Positions 1-8,766 of a stretch of DNA of 26,602 bases are shown here, in pieces (positions within the stretch are counted from its first letter, which is position 1; each line of letters starts with the position of its first letter). The DNA comes from LGRD01 sp031378125. Lineage in GTDB: Bacteria > Pseudomonadota > Gammaproteobacteria > Burkholderiales > Burkholderiaceae_C. The translations under genes and the position numbers were made by a program. The notes under the pieces are model-generated. The model did no database searches. It saw nothing but the letters and a program-made list of their open reading frames with translations, and had not been told where the DNA came from. Where the stretch lies: positions 1-26,602 of the forward strand of contig JANNDW010000126.1 in the NCBI GenBank assembly GCA_031378125.1, in the 5' to 3' direction.

Positions 1-463
1 CGCCATCGGCACTGTCCCGGGCCGGTGGCTCTTGTTCCTTGTCGTCGCACAGCCCGAGAAACTTCGACTGTCGCATCATTCGCAGCATCGACTCCGGGAT
101 CGGATCGGGCTTGCCGTAATCGTCGATGTAAGTGTCCAGCCCGTCCATCACGTTGAAGTGCGGGTCGGTGAACAGCTTCTTCATCGCGGCGTTGCGCACA
201 TCGCCCGCCACACCCGGCGCGACGAAGCGCGAATAGTCCGATTCGCGGGTCAGCAGCGCCACATCGTCCCAGGTCGGAAGCGGCTCGGCAGCAGGCGCTG
301 GATCGACGATCGGCGCTGGCGCCGGCGCTGGCCGCGGCAACGCGACCCCTGCCGCCGGCGCCGCCTCGACCGTCTGCGCGGGCGGCTCCAGCGGAACAAC
401 GCCTGTTTGGACCTGCGCCTTGCGCCGTGCCCAGCGCGACAGAAAGCCGCTCTGTTCGTTCAT
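1..463 (-). CDS. DUF3306 domain protein (C-terminus cut by window edge)
   Basis: The frame begins with ATG at 463 (MNEQSGFLSRWARRKAQ) and stays open to the left edge, giving 154 residues. The N-terminal FLSRWARRK segment, an Ala/Pro-rich linker at about residues 28-58, and a conserved block with WDDVALL, DYSRFVAPGV, NAAMKKLF and DPHFNVMDGLDTYIDDY are the hallmarks of the DUF3306 family. Its biochemical role is unknown. In beta- and alphaproteobacteria it is usually encoded next to DUF3305, a 4Fe-4S protein and a formate dehydrogenase, so an accessory role in formate dehydrogenase maturation or electron transfer is likely by context. Its ATG overlaps the DUF3305 stop by 4 nt (ATGA), which points to translational coupling. 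The genes past the left edge should test the formate dehydrogenase link. Confidence 0.88.
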   Translation of the reverse strand, partial: MNEQSGFLSRWARRKAQVQTGVVPLEPPAQTVEAAPAAGVALPRPAPAPAPIVDPAPAAEPLPTWDDVALLTRESDYSRFVAPGVAGDVRNAAMKKLFTDPHFNVMDGLDTYIDDYGKPDPIPESMLRMMRQSKFLGLCDDKEQEPPARDSADG

Positions 464-942
464 GGCTGCCTCTGCTCGGGCGGCAAGAAAGAAGCCGGGC
501 GTTTGCGCTTCTTCGGCTCCGGCCGGTAGTTTTGGTCGGTGTACGCCTGCAACCAGGCCACCAGTTCGGCACCCAACGGCACGTTGTCCACATGCTCCTG
601 CGCATCCAGCCAGCGGCCGGCTTCGTTGTAGGACAGGCTCACCATTTCCGGCCTCGCGCGCGCCGGGTCTTCATCGTCAGTGCGCCACATCACGAACCAC
701 ACGGGCGCGCCCGAACTGAGGTTCAGATAGTAGCCCTCGCACTCGTCGCGATAGAGCATCAGCGTGAAGCCCGGGCAGAGCGTGCGGCACAGCTTGCCGT
801 CGTCGCGCAGCACCCGCGGCAGGTCGCCAAAAGCGTCTTCGTTCGCCACCACCTCGACCACCTTGAAGCGCCAGTCTTCCCACCGGTTGGGCTGCGCTTC
901 GCGCTCCATCACCACCGCCACGCTGACCGACGGCCTGTCCAT
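460..942 (-). CDS. DUF3305 domain protein
   Basis: A 160-residue protein starting MDRPSVSVAVVMEREAQ. The body has the DUF3305 pattern: VAVVMERE near the N-terminus, NRWEDWRFKVVEV, a CPGFTLMLYRDECEGYYLNL segment, PVWFVMWR, and VSLSYNEAGRWLDAQEHVD toward the C-terminus. Its function is not established. It pairs with DUF3306, whose start codon overlaps its stop. A purine-rich stretch (AAGAGAG) lies about 5 nt upstream of the ATG, and apbC ends only 21 nt upstream, so apbC, DUF3305 and DUF3306 probably form one transcript. The family usually accompanies formate dehydrogenase genes. A tie to maturation of a Mo/W and Fe-S enzyme is inference from gene order only. Confidence 0.9.
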   Translation of the reverse strand: MDRPSVSVAVVMEREAQPNRWEDWRFKVVEVVANEDAFGDLPRVLRDDGKLCRTLCPGFTLMLYRDECEGYYLNLSSGAPVWFVMWRTDDEDPARARPEMVSLSYNEAGRWLDAQEHVDNVPLGAELVAWLQAYTDQNYRPEPKKRKRPASFLPPEQRQP

Positions 943-963
943 TTGATCTCTCTTTGCCTTGGG

Positions 964-2055
964 TCAAGTGGTCTTTGAAATCGAGATGCTCGGGAACTTT
1001 GACGAGAAGTCCTTGGCGCGCTGGGCGATCTTGACCGCCACCTGGCGCGCCACGCCTTTGTACAGGGCTGAAATTTCGCTGTCGGGATCGCTCACCACGC
1101 TGGGGCGGCCCGAATCGGCCTGCACGCGGATGGACAGGTTCAACGGCAGCGCGCCCAGGTAGTCCATGCCATATTCGGCCGCCATTTTCTTGCCGCCGTC
1201 CTGGCCGAAGATGTGCTCCACATGGCCGCATTTCTCGCACACGTGCACCGCCATGTTCTCGACGATGCCGAGAATCGGCACACCGACCTTCTCGAACATC
1301 TTGATGCCCTTCTTCGCGTCCAGCAGCGCAATGTCCTGCGGCGTGGTGACGATCACCGCGCCAGTCAGCGGCACCTTCTGCGACAAGGTCAACTGGATGT
1401 CGCCGGTGCCGGGCGGCATGTCGACGATCAGGTAATCCAGCTCGGCCCAGTTGGTCTGGCGCAGCAACTGCTCCAGCGCCTGCGTGGCCATCGGGCCGCG
1501 CCAGATCATCGGGCTGTCGGCTTCGACCAGGAAGCCGATCGACATGACTTGCACGCCAAAGTTTTCCATCGGCTCCATGGTCTGGCCGTCGGCGCTTTCG
1601 GGCCGGCCCTCGATGCCCATCATCATCGGCTGGCTGGGGCCGTAGATGTCGGCGTCCAAGATGCCGACCGAGGCGCCTTCGGCCGCCAGCGCCAGCGCCA
1701 GGTTCACGGCCGTGGTGCTCTTGCCGACGCCGCCCTTGCCGGACGCCACCGCAATGATGTTCTTCACCTTGGGCAGCAACTGCACGCCGCGCTGCACCGC
1801 GTGCGGCACGATCTTGGTGGCCAGGTTGGCGCTGACGTTCTCGACCCCGGCGACCGTGCGGGCCGCCGCGATCAGCGCCTTGCGCAGCCCGGCGATCTGG
1901 CTCTTGGCCGGGTAGCCCAGTTCCACGTCGAAGGCCACGTCGCCGCCATCGACACGCAGGTTCTTCACCTGCTTGGTGGTGACGAAGTCTTTGCCCGTGT
2001 TCGGGTCAATGACGGTTTTCAGCGCATCGAGCAGCGCGGTGTCGGTGACAGCCAT
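964..2055 (-). CDS. apbC: Iron-sulfur cluster carrier ATPase Mrp/ApbC
   Basis: A 363-residue Mrp/ApbC/NBP35-type P-loop ATPase that holds and passes on Fe-S clusters in the cytoplasm. Residues about 1-85 form the MIP18-like (DUF59) domain. The ATPase domain starts with the deviant Walker A motif GKGGVGKST, followed by DADIYGPSQPMMMG and DYLIVDMPPGTGD. The C-terminal part has the CEKCGH cysteine pair used to bind a bridging cluster. The length fits the family. The frame extends upstream to a TTG at 2109, but the ATG at 2055 (MAVTDTALLDAL) matches family N-termini and is preferred. It is divergent from metG and probably heads an operon with DUF3305 and DUF3306, which would put an Fe-S carrier with genes that usually serve an Fe-S enzyme. 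Confidence 0.93.
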   Translation of the reverse strand: MAVTDTALLDALKTVIDPNTGKDFVTTKQVKNLRVDGGDVAFDVELGYPAKSQIAGLRKALIAAARTVAGVENVSANLATKIVPHAVQRGVQLLPKVKNIIAVASGKGGVGKSTTAVNLALALAAEGASVGILDADIYGPSQPMMMGIEGRPESADGQTMEPMENFGVQVMSIGFLVEADSPMIWRGPMATQALEQLLRQTNWAELDYLIVDMPPGTGDIQLTLSQKVPLTGAVIVTTPQDIALLDAKKGIKMFEKVGVPILGIVENMAVHVCEKCGHVEHIFGQDGGKKMAAEYGMDYLGALPLNLSIRVQADSGRPSVVSDPDSEISALYKGVARQVAVKIAQRAKDFSSKFPSISISKTT

Positions 2056-2235
2056 GGAATTGGGGAAAAGTTGAAATTGATTGGAAGCTGAGTCTAGCGG
2101 CAAGGCCAAAGCAAAACTTTAGGGTTATCGGCGCTTTGCGACCCCGCCGCCCTGCGACAACGCCGCACCGGCGTGCGCTCCTAGAATCCAGGGTTCGTCG
2201 CGGGGCACCCGCCCGAGACACGCCGTGAGACCACC
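2056..2235. promoter_or_regulatory. Divergent apbC/metG intergenic region with a -10-like box
   Basis: This 180-bp gap separates the divergent apbC and metG genes and must hold promoters for both. On the plus strand TAGAAT at 2182-2187 is a good -10 candidate for metG, with a start about 40 nt before the ATG. No convincing -35 box sits at 16-18 bp. On the minus strand a TAGACT-like element lies near 2090-2096, but it also lacks a clear -35. No riboswitch or T-box structure was recognised. Confidence 0.35.
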
Positions 2236-4347
2236 ATGACCCGCAAGCTCTTTGTCACCACCGCCCTGCCCTACGCCAACGCGCCGTTCCACATCGGCCA
2301 CTTGATGGAGTACATCCAGGCCGACATCTGGGTGCGCTTCCAGCGCATGGTGGGCAGCGAGGTGCATTTCGTCTGCGCCGACGACGCGCACGGCGCAGCG
2401 ATCATGATCGCCGCCGAGAAGGCGGGCAAGACGCCGCAGCAGTTCATCGGCGAGATCGGCGCGGGGCGCAAGCAGTATCTCGATGGCTTTCACATCGGCT
2501 TTGACAACTGGCACTCCACCGACGCGCCCGAGAACCACGCGCTGGCCAAAGACATCTACCTCGCATTGCGCAAGAACGAGCTGATCGCCACCAAGACGAT
2601 CGAGCAGTTCTTCGACCCGGTGAAGCTGATGTTCCTGCCCGACCGCTACATCAAGGGCGAATGCCCCAAGTGCGGCGCGAAAGATCAGTACGGCGACAAC
2701 TGCGAGGTCTGCGGCGCGGTCTACGCGCCCACCGACTTGAAGAACCCCTACTCCGCGCTGTCCGGCGCCACGCCAGTGCTCAAGAGCAGCGAGCACTACT
2801 TCTTCAAGCTGTCCGACCCGCGCTGCGTCGAGTACCTGCAAGGCTGGACGCAAGACGGCAAGCTGCAGCCCGAGGTGGCCAACAAAGTGAAGGAGTGGTT
2901 CGTCAAGGCGGACGACGGCTCGGGGGGTTTGGGCGACTGGGACATCAGCCGCGACGCACCCTACTTCGGCATCGAAATCCCCGACGCGCCGGGCAAGTAC
3001 TTCTACGTGTGGCTCGACGCGCCGGTAGGCTACCTGGCGTCTCTGAAGAACTATTTCGACACCGGAAAAGCCAAGGCCCAAGGCGAGCCCCGCAGCTTCG
3101 ACGACTACCTGGCCGACCCGGCCGTCGAGCAGATTCACTTCATCGGCAAGGACATCGTCACCTTCCACACGCTGTTTTGGCCGGCGATGCTGCATTTCAG
3201 CGGCAAGCATCGGGCCGACGGCACCTACGTGCCGAGAAAGGTGCCGAACAACATTTTCGTGCACGGCTTCATCACCGTCGGCGGCGAGAAGATGAGCAAG
3301 AGCCGCGGCACCGGCATCTCGCCGCTGCGCTATCTCGAAGTCGGCCTGAACGCCGAATGGTTGCGCTACTACATTGCCGCGAAATTGAATGCGAAAGTCG
3401 AGGATATCGACTTCAACCCGGACGACTTCGTCGCCCGCATCAACAGCGACCTGATCGGCAAGTACATCAACATCGCCAGCCGCGCCGCGGGCTTCCTGAG
3501 CAAGCGCTTCGGCGGCACGCTGTCGGCCGACGTCGGCGTCGAGGGCCGCGAACTGCTCGACACGCTGCGCGCCCACCGCGACGGGCTGCGCCGGCTCTAC
3601 GAGGAGCGCGAGTTCGGCAAGGCGCTGCGTGAGACCATGCTGCTGGCGGACAAGGTGAACGGCTACGTCGACCAGAACAAGCCCTGGGAGTTGGCCAGAG
3701 TGGCCGGCCAGGATGCCGTGCTGCACGACGTGTGCACGGTCTGCATCGAAGCCTTCCGGCTGCTGACGATCTACCTGAAGCCAGTGTTGCCGGCGCTGGC
3801 CGGCCAGGTCGAGGCCTTCCTGCGCATTCCACCGCTTGAATTTGGCGATGCCGCGCGGGCGATGGGCGCCCACACCATCGGCGAATACACGCACCTGATG
3901 CAGCGTGTCGACCCGAAGCATCTGGGCGCCTTGCTCGAACCGGGGCTGATCGAACTGCCTCCGCCGGGCGGCGAGGCGCTGGCTGCCGAAATCAAGGTCG
4001 ACGATTTCGCCAAGGTCGATCTGCGCATCGCGAAGATCGTGGCCTGCGAACGGGTCGTTGGTTCGACCAAGCTGCTGCGCTTGACGCTGGACATCGGCGA
4101 AGGCATCGATCCGCAGGGGCGCCCGCTCACCCGCAACGTCTTCAGCGGCATCCAGTCGGCCTACCAACCCGCCGATCTGGTCGGCAAATACACCGTGATG
4201 GTGGCCAACCTGGCGCCGCGCAAGATGAAGTTCGGCGTCAGCGAAGGCATGGTGCTGGCGGCCTCGCACGCCGACGAAAAGACGCACCCGGGCCTGTATG
4301 TTCTTGAACCCTGGCCCGGCGCAACGCCGGGGCTGCGAGTGCGGTAG
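2236..4347 (+). CDS. metG: Methionine--tRNA ligase
   Basis: A 703-residue cytoplasmic class I aminoacyl-tRNA synthetase that charges tRNA-Met. The HIGH signature is at residues 19-22 (PYANAPFHIGH). The zinc knuckle has four cysteines at 143, 146, 156 and 159 (CPKCGAKDQYGDNCEVC). KMSKS is at 352-356 (GGEKMSKSRG). The anticodon-binding helical domain follows, and residues from about 590 form the EMAP/Trbp111-like tRNA-binding OB fold (DDFAKVDLRIAKIV, RKMKFGVSEGMVLAAS) responsible for dimerisation. Length and order match the long dimeric bacterial MetRS. The ribosome binding site is weak (GTGAGACCACC before ATG), but the start gives the canonical MTRKLFVTTALPYANAP N-terminus. The gene is divergent from apbC, and the SulP gene follows after 30 nt. 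Confidence 0.98.
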   Translation: MTRKLFVTTALPYANAPFHIGHLMEYIQADIWVRFQRMVGSEVHFVCADDAHGAAIMIAAEKAGKTPQQFIGEIGAGRKQYLDGFHIGFDNWHSTDAPENHALAKDIYLALRKNELIATKTIEQFFDPVKLMFLPDRYIKGECPKCGAKDQYGDNCEVCGAVYAPTDLKNPYSALSGATPVLKSSEHYFFKLSDPRCVEYLQGWTQDGKLQPEVANKVKEWFVKADDGSGGLGDWDISRDAPYFGIEIPDAPGKYFYVWLDAPVGYLASLKNYFDTGKAKAQGEPRSFDDYLADPAVEQIHFIGKDIVTFHTLFWPAMLHFSGKHRADGTYVPRKVPNNIFVHGFITVGGEKMSKSRGTGISPLRYLEVGLNAEWLRYYIAAKLNAKVEDIDFNPDDFVARINSDLIGKYINIASRAAGFLSKRFGGTLSADVGVEGRELLDTLRAHRDGLRRLYEEREFGKALRETMLLADKVNGYVDQNKPWELARVAGQDAVLHDVCTVCIEAFRLLTIYLKPVLPALAGQVEAFLRIPPLEFGDAARAMGAHTIGEYTHLMQRVDPKHLGALLEPGLIELPPPGGEALAAEIKVDDFAKVDLRIAKIVACERVVGSTKLLRLTLDIGEGIDPQGRPLTRNVFSGIQSAYQPADLVGKYTVMVANLAPRKMKFGVSEGMVLAASHADEKTHPGLYVLEPWPGATPGLRVR

Positions 4348-4377
4348 GCAACCGCCCCACCCCGGCCCGCGCGACGA

Positions 4378-6087
4378 ATGAACCTGCCCCAGCTTCACCC
4401 CTTCCGCCCGCGCCTGCTCGACGCGCTGAAAGACTACAACCGCACCCGCTTCATCGCCGACCTGGGCGCGGGTGTCACCGTGGGCATCGTCGCGCTGCCG
4501 CTGGCGATGGCGTTTGCGATTGCCTCCGGCGTCAAGCCCGAGCAAGGCATCTTCACCGCCATCATCGCCGGCTTCCTGATCTCGGCGCTGGGCGGCTCCA
4601 GTGTGCAGATCGGCGGGCCGGCGGGCGCCTTCATCGTCATCGTCTACGGCATCGTGCAGCGCTACGGCCTGCCCAATTTGTTGATCGCCACCGTGCTGGC
4701 CGGCGCGCTGATGTTTGCGATGGGCTGGTTCAGGCTCGGCGCGCTGGTGCGCTACATCCCGGTGTCCATCGTCATCGGCTTCACGAATGGCATTGCGGTG
4801 CTGATCGCGCTGTCGCAGCTGAAAGACTTGTTCGGCCTCAAAACGGGCCCGGTGCCGGCCGACTTCTTTGCTCAGGTTCACGCCATCGCCACCCACCTGG
4901 ACGGCTTCAACCCCTACGCCTTCTTGCTTGGGGCGCTGTGCCTGGGAGGCCTGTTCTTCTGGCCCCGGCTGTTCACGCCGGGCAAGGTGCTGCCCACTGC
5001 AATGCTCGAAGGGCGCACCTTGCGCACCGCGGCGCGCATGCCGGGGCCCATCATTGCGCTGGTGTCGCTGTCGGTTCTGGCCACGCTGCTCAACTTGCCG
5101 GTAGAAACCATCGGCTCGCGCTTCGGCGGCATTCCGCAGGCGCTACCGTCGCTGGCGTGGCCCGATCTGAGCTGGAGCAGCGCTCAGCAGTTGCTGATTC
5201 CCACGATCACGATTGCCATGCTGGGCGCCATCGAGTCGCTGCTGTGCGCCCGCGTGGCCGACAACATGACCGATCTGAGGCGCCACGACCCGAATCAGGA
5301 GTTGATGGCGCAGGGCGTGGCCAACATCGTCGTGCCGTTTTTCGGTGGCATACCGGCCACCGGCACGATCGCGCGAACGGTCACCAACGCGCGCGCGGGC
5401 GCCACCAGCCCGGTGGCCGGGATCGTGCATGCGGTCACGCTGCTGGCCATCGTGCTGGTGGCCGCGCCGCTGGCGGCGAACGTGCCGCTGGCGGTGCTGG
5501 CCGGCATCCTGCTGTTCGTGGCCTGGAACATGGGCGAATGGCACGAGTTCGCGAGGTTGCGGCAGTTCAGTGTTCGCTATCGCGTCATCCTGCTCGGCAC
5601 GTTTTTTCTGACCGTGGTCTTCGACCTGACCGTGGCAATGCAAGCCGGGCTGCTGATGGCCTGCGCGTTTTTCATCTACCGCATGAGCACGCTGTTCACC
5701 GTGGAGCCCGATCTGTCGCCCGTGGCCAACGGCGTGCCCGGCGTGCGCGTGTACCGGCTGTATGGATCGCTGTTCTTCGGCGCGGTGGCCAAGATCGAGT
5801 CCGTCGGCGAAAGCCTGCCGCCGAACACGCACGCCGTGGTGCTGGAGATGCACCGCCTGGTGTTGATCGACACCTCGGGCATGGACGCGCTGGAGCAACT
5901 GCACCGCACGCTCAGGCGGCAAGGCGTGCTGCTGCTGCTGTGCGACTTGAACGAGCAGCCGCTGGACATGATCCGGCGGGCCGAATTCGATGCATTGCTG
6001 GGCGTCGAGAACCTGTTGGACGACTTGCCTTCGGCGTTGGCCCGGGCCGCCTCTGAGCTGGCTCCCAACCCGGGCGCTGTTGCCTGA
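4378..6087 (+). CDS. SulP-family (SLC26) anion transporter with STAS domain
   Basis: A 569-residue inner-membrane transporter. The N-terminal region carries the SulP signature (DLGAGVTVGIVALPLAMAFA at about residues 28-47) and a run of hydrophobic segments, with GGSSVQIGGPAGAFIVIV, ARVADNMT...NQELMAQGVAN and GGIPATGTIARTVTN typical of the core. A cytoplasmic STAS domain occupies about residues 455-555, with the DTSG loop at 498-501. SulP members move sulfate, bicarbonate, C4-dicarboxylates or other anions by symport or exchange. The substrate cannot be read from sequence. It lies 30 nt after metG, so it may be co-transcribed. No strong Shine-Dalgarno sequence precedes the ATG. It converges with the aminopeptidase gene. 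Confidence 0.93.
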   Translation: MNLPQLHPFRPRLLDALKDYNRTRFIADLGAGVTVGIVALPLAMAFAIASGVKPEQGIFTAIIAGFLISALGGSSVQIGGPAGAFIVIVYGIVQRYGLPNLLIATVLAGALMFAMGWFRLGALVRYIPVSIVIGFTNGIAVLIALSQLKDLFGLKTGPVPADFFAQVHAIATHLDGFNPYAFLLGALCLGGLFFWPRLFTPGKVLPTAMLEGRTLRTAARMPGPIIALVSLSVLATLLNLPVETIGSRFGGIPQALPSLAWPDLSWSSAQQLLIPTITIAMLGAIESLLCARVADNMTDLRRHDPNQELMAQGVANIVVPFFGGIPATGTIARTVTNARAGATSPVAGIVHAVTLLAIVLVAAPLAANVPLAVLAGILLFVAWNMGEWHEFARLRQFSVRYRVILLGTFFLTVVFDLTVAMQAGLLMACAFFIYRMSTLFTVEPDLSPVANGVPGVRVYRLYGSLFFGAVAKIESVGESLPPNTHAVVLEMHRLVLIDTSGMDALEQLHRTLRRQGVLLLLCDLNEQPLDMIRRAEFDALLGVENLLDDLPSALARAASELAPNPGAVA

Positions 6088-6102
6088 GCTTGTCGCTTCA
6101 GG
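6083..6102. terminator. Short inverted repeat spanning two convergent stop codons
   Basis: CCTGA at 6083-6087 and TCAGG at 6098-6102 form a 5-bp stem (6 with a G-U pair) that contains both convergent stop codons, with only 10 nt between the genes. There is no T-run on either side. It could act as a weak bidirectional terminator, or it may simply reflect two TGA codons in mirror image. Confidence 0.2.
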
Positions 6103-8764
6103 TGCCGGGGCGCCAGACGGCGAGTTGTTTTTCGAGCCCCTTGGCCTCGCGCAGCCTGACGGCCGCGCGCAGTTCGATGGCCGCGCTGATCCTGGCCGCG
6201 GGCACCGCGCCGTCTTTGCCGGCCTTGCGGAGCTGATCGGCCACCAGCCGGGCCGCGCGCGCCGGCTCGTTGAACCGGGCCGCGGCGTTCGGCAGCAGCC
6301 AGCTGCTGCCGCTCCAGTTGCCGCCCGCCAGCCCGGCCAATCGCGTCCAGTTGACCAAGGTGAAGTCGTAGGCAAGTGCCCCCAGCGGCGAATGCTCGCC
6401 CACCATGCCGGGAATCGCCGCGCCGATGTTCGGCGGCAGCACCTCCTTGAGCGAGGTGGCCAGCAGTTCCCGGGCGCGGCCCGCATCGCGACCCGCGGCC
6501 AGCGCCATTGAATACATCCAGCGGTCTTCCTCGCTGGCGGTTTTCTTGAGGCGAGCCATCAGTTGATCGAACTGTGCGCGGTCGGCATGCGTGCCCACGG
6601 CTTCAATCACCGCCGCTCGGATCGACGGCGCCAGCGAGGCCTGGCCCGCTTCGTCCAAACCGAACAATTCCTTGGCCCGAGTGATGGTGGCGGCGTCGTC
6701 CCAGTGCGCCAGCCGCGCCACCAGCACGCCGCGCAATTTTTCGAGCTGCGGGTCGTCCTCGGGCCGCGGGGCCCAGCCCACGCGGGCGAGTTCGGGCCCG
6801 AACAGCCTGCGGCCCGCGGCGCGCACCTGGCTTTGCGCCGCGGTGCCGGCCACCGTGCTGTCGAGCTGGTCCAGCGCCGCACCGGCCATCGAGAACAGCG
6901 TGGCACGCGCGGCGCCATTCACCCGTGGCAGTGCCGCCAGCAGTGTGAAGTAGCTCGACATCGGCAGCTGGCCCGCCTGCGCCAGCGCGAACGTGTCGCT
7001 CAGCAGCACCACCTGGTCGGCCGCCGCGAGTTGAACAAATCGGGTGGCCAGCCCCTGCAGCGCCGACGATTCGTAAGCCACCCGATAAAAGCCCTCACCG
7101 CCGGCATTGGCGAGCACCGGCTCGCCGGTGCAACCGGGCAGCTCGGTGTCGGCACGCACCGAATCGAGCATCACGGTCGACACCTCGCTGCCGCGCGACA
7201 GCAGCACCGGGATCTTCCAGAGCCGAGGCGGCGCGGTGTCAACCCGGTTGGAGAAACGGCGCTGCGCCAGGCTGATGCGCGTGCGGCCGCTTTCGCAAGT
7301 GGAGCGCACCCGCACCACGGGAAAGCCGGATTGGTCGGTCCAGCTCGCCGCCACGGCGGACACGTCCCGCCCCGAAGCATTGGACAGGTGAAACCACAGG
7401 TCGCCAGCCGTCGCGTTGGAAAATTTGCGTTCCTCGATGTAGGCCGCCAGCCCGCGCCGAAAAATGTCCACGCCGATCCACTGCTCCAGCATGCTCAGCA
7501 CCGCACCGCCTTTGACATAGGTGATGCTGTCGAACACATCGAAGACGCTGCTCTCGCTGACCGGGCCCGAGCGAATGGCCCGCGTGGCGCGGCTGGCGTC
7601 CAGCGTCATCGTGCGGTCGATCGGCATGCGCCGCTGCAGCTCGACATGCCAGTCGGGGTTGAAGCGCGCCATCGCCTTGTTCTGCATCCAGGTGGCAAAC
7701 GCCTCGTTGAGCCAGATTTCGTCCCACGACGACGCGGTGACCAGGTTGCCGAACCACTGGTGCGCCACCTCGTGCGCCACCATGCCGAAGACGAGTTGCT
7801 TGGTTTCAGGGCCGCTCTTGCCCGGGTCGAACAGCAGGGTCGACTCGGCGTACGAGATCAGGCCCCAGTCTTCCATCGCGCCGTCGCGCGCCGAGGGCAC
7901 CGCCAGCTGATCGAGCTTGGGCAGCGCGTAGGGCACGCCAAAGTAGTCGCTGTACATCGGCAGCACCTGCTGCGTTACCTGCATCGCATAACCCGCCTGC
8001 TCGCGCTTGCCCGGCGCGCTGAGGATGCGCAGCGGAACACCGGCGGCCTGGCCCGCCAACTCGTCGAATGCGCCCACGGCGATGGCCACCAGGTAAGTGG
8101 GCATCAATGGCGTGGGCAGGAACCGGTGCAGCTCGGCATTCGCTTCTTCGACCCGCCCGGCCAGCGGCATGTTGGACACCACCGCCAAGCCCTTGGGTGC
8201 CCGCACGGCGATCTCGAAGACCGCGCGGTAGGCGGGCTCGTCGAAGCCCGGAAAGACCTTCCTGGCAAAGACCGACTCCAGCTGTGTGGCCAGCATGCGC
8301 GCCGGCTGGCCGCCGGCCATGTGGTCGGCTCGGTACAGGGCCTCGCCGGAGCGCTGCACCTTGCCCCCATAAGCGATGTCCAGGCGGTGCTCGCCCGCGG
8401 CGATCGGCTTCGCATCGACGGGTGCCAAACGCCAGGTCTGGGTCTTGGGCTCGGGCGTGACCGACAGGGCCCGGGGCAAGCCCGCATCGATCAGCACGGC
8501 GCTGAGCGCCTGCAACTCATGCGCGTGAAGCACGATCGAGGCCATCGGCTTGCGCACCCGAACCGTGATCACCGCGCTGCCCGAGAAGGTGTCGCGCCGC
8601 GGGTCCAGATCCAGCGTCAGCGCGTAGCGCGAAGGCACCACGTCCTTGGACAGGTTGCCGGGAGCCGCGTCGAAGCGAAAGCGCGCTTGAGCGCCCACCG
8701 GCGCTCCGGCCTGCAGGCCGAGCAGAACCACCAACGCCAACCAGCGGGGGCCCTGCGCAAGCAT
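6098..8764 (-). CDS. Secreted M1-family zinc aminopeptidase
   Basis: An 888-residue metallopeptidase with an N-terminal signal peptide (MLAQGPRWLALVVLLGLQAG, then a likely cut near AQA), so it acts in the periplasm or outside the cell. The zinc site is complete: HEVAH at 331-335 and the third ligand E354 in WLNEAF. The transition-state tyrosine is Y416 (ITYVKGG). The substrate-anchoring GAMEN motif reads GAMED at 295-299, an Asn-to-Asp change. After the catalytic domain comes an ERAP1/TAF-like helical C-terminal region with ARFNEPARAARLVADQLRKAGKDG near the end. The expected role is removal of N-terminal residues from peptides. It starts 2 nt after the stop of the lipoprotein gene (TGAACATG), so the two are almost certainly co-translated. 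Confidence 0.93.
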   Translation of the reverse strand: MLAQGPRWLALVVLLGLQAGAPVGAQARFRFDAAPGNLSKDVVPSRYALTLDLDPRRDTFSGSAVITVRVRKPMASIVLHAHELQALSAVLIDAGLPRALSVTPEPKTQTWRLAPVDAKPIAAGEHRLDIAYGGKVQRSGEALYRADHMAGGQPARMLATQLESVFARKVFPGFDEPAYRAVFEIAVRAPKGLAVVSNMPLAGRVEEANAELHRFLPTPLMPTYLVAIAVGAFDELAGQAAGVPLRILSAPGKREQAGYAMQVTQQVLPMYSDYFGVPYALPKLDQLAVPSARDGAMEDWGLISYAESTLLFDPGKSGPETKQLVFGMVAHEVAHQWFGNLVTASSWDEIWLNEAFATWMQNKAMARFNPDWHVELQRRMPIDRTMTLDASRATRAIRSGPVSESSVFDVFDSITYVKGGAVLSMLEQWIGVDIFRRGLAAYIEERKFSNATAGDLWFHLSNASGRDVSAVAASWTDQSGFPVVRVRSTCESGRTRISLAQRRFSNRVDTAPPRLWKIPVLLSRGSEVSTVMLDSVRADTELPGCTGEPVLANAGGEGFYRVAYESSALQGLATRFVQLAAADQVVLLSDTFALAQAGQLPMSSYFTLLAALPRVNGAARATLFSMAGAALDQLDSTVAGTAAQSQVRAAGRRLFGPELARVGWAPRPEDDPQLEKLRGVLVARLAHWDDAATITRAKELFGLDEAGQASLAPSIRAAVIEAVGTHADRAQFDQLMARLKKTASEEDRWMYSMALAAGRDAGRARELLATSLKEVLPPNIGAAIPGMVGEHSPLGALAYDFTLVNWTRLAGLAGGNWSGSSWLLPNAAARFNEPARAARLVADQLRKAGKDGAVPAARISAAIELRAAVRLREAKGLEKQLAVWRPGT

Positions 8765-8766
8765 GT

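Noticed and set aside
2125..4896. A 923-codon open frame on the minus strand opposite metG
   Set aside because: metG on the plus strand has all MetRS motifs. The antisense frame is His/Arg/Asp-rich low-complexity sequence, as produced by GC-rich codon bias.
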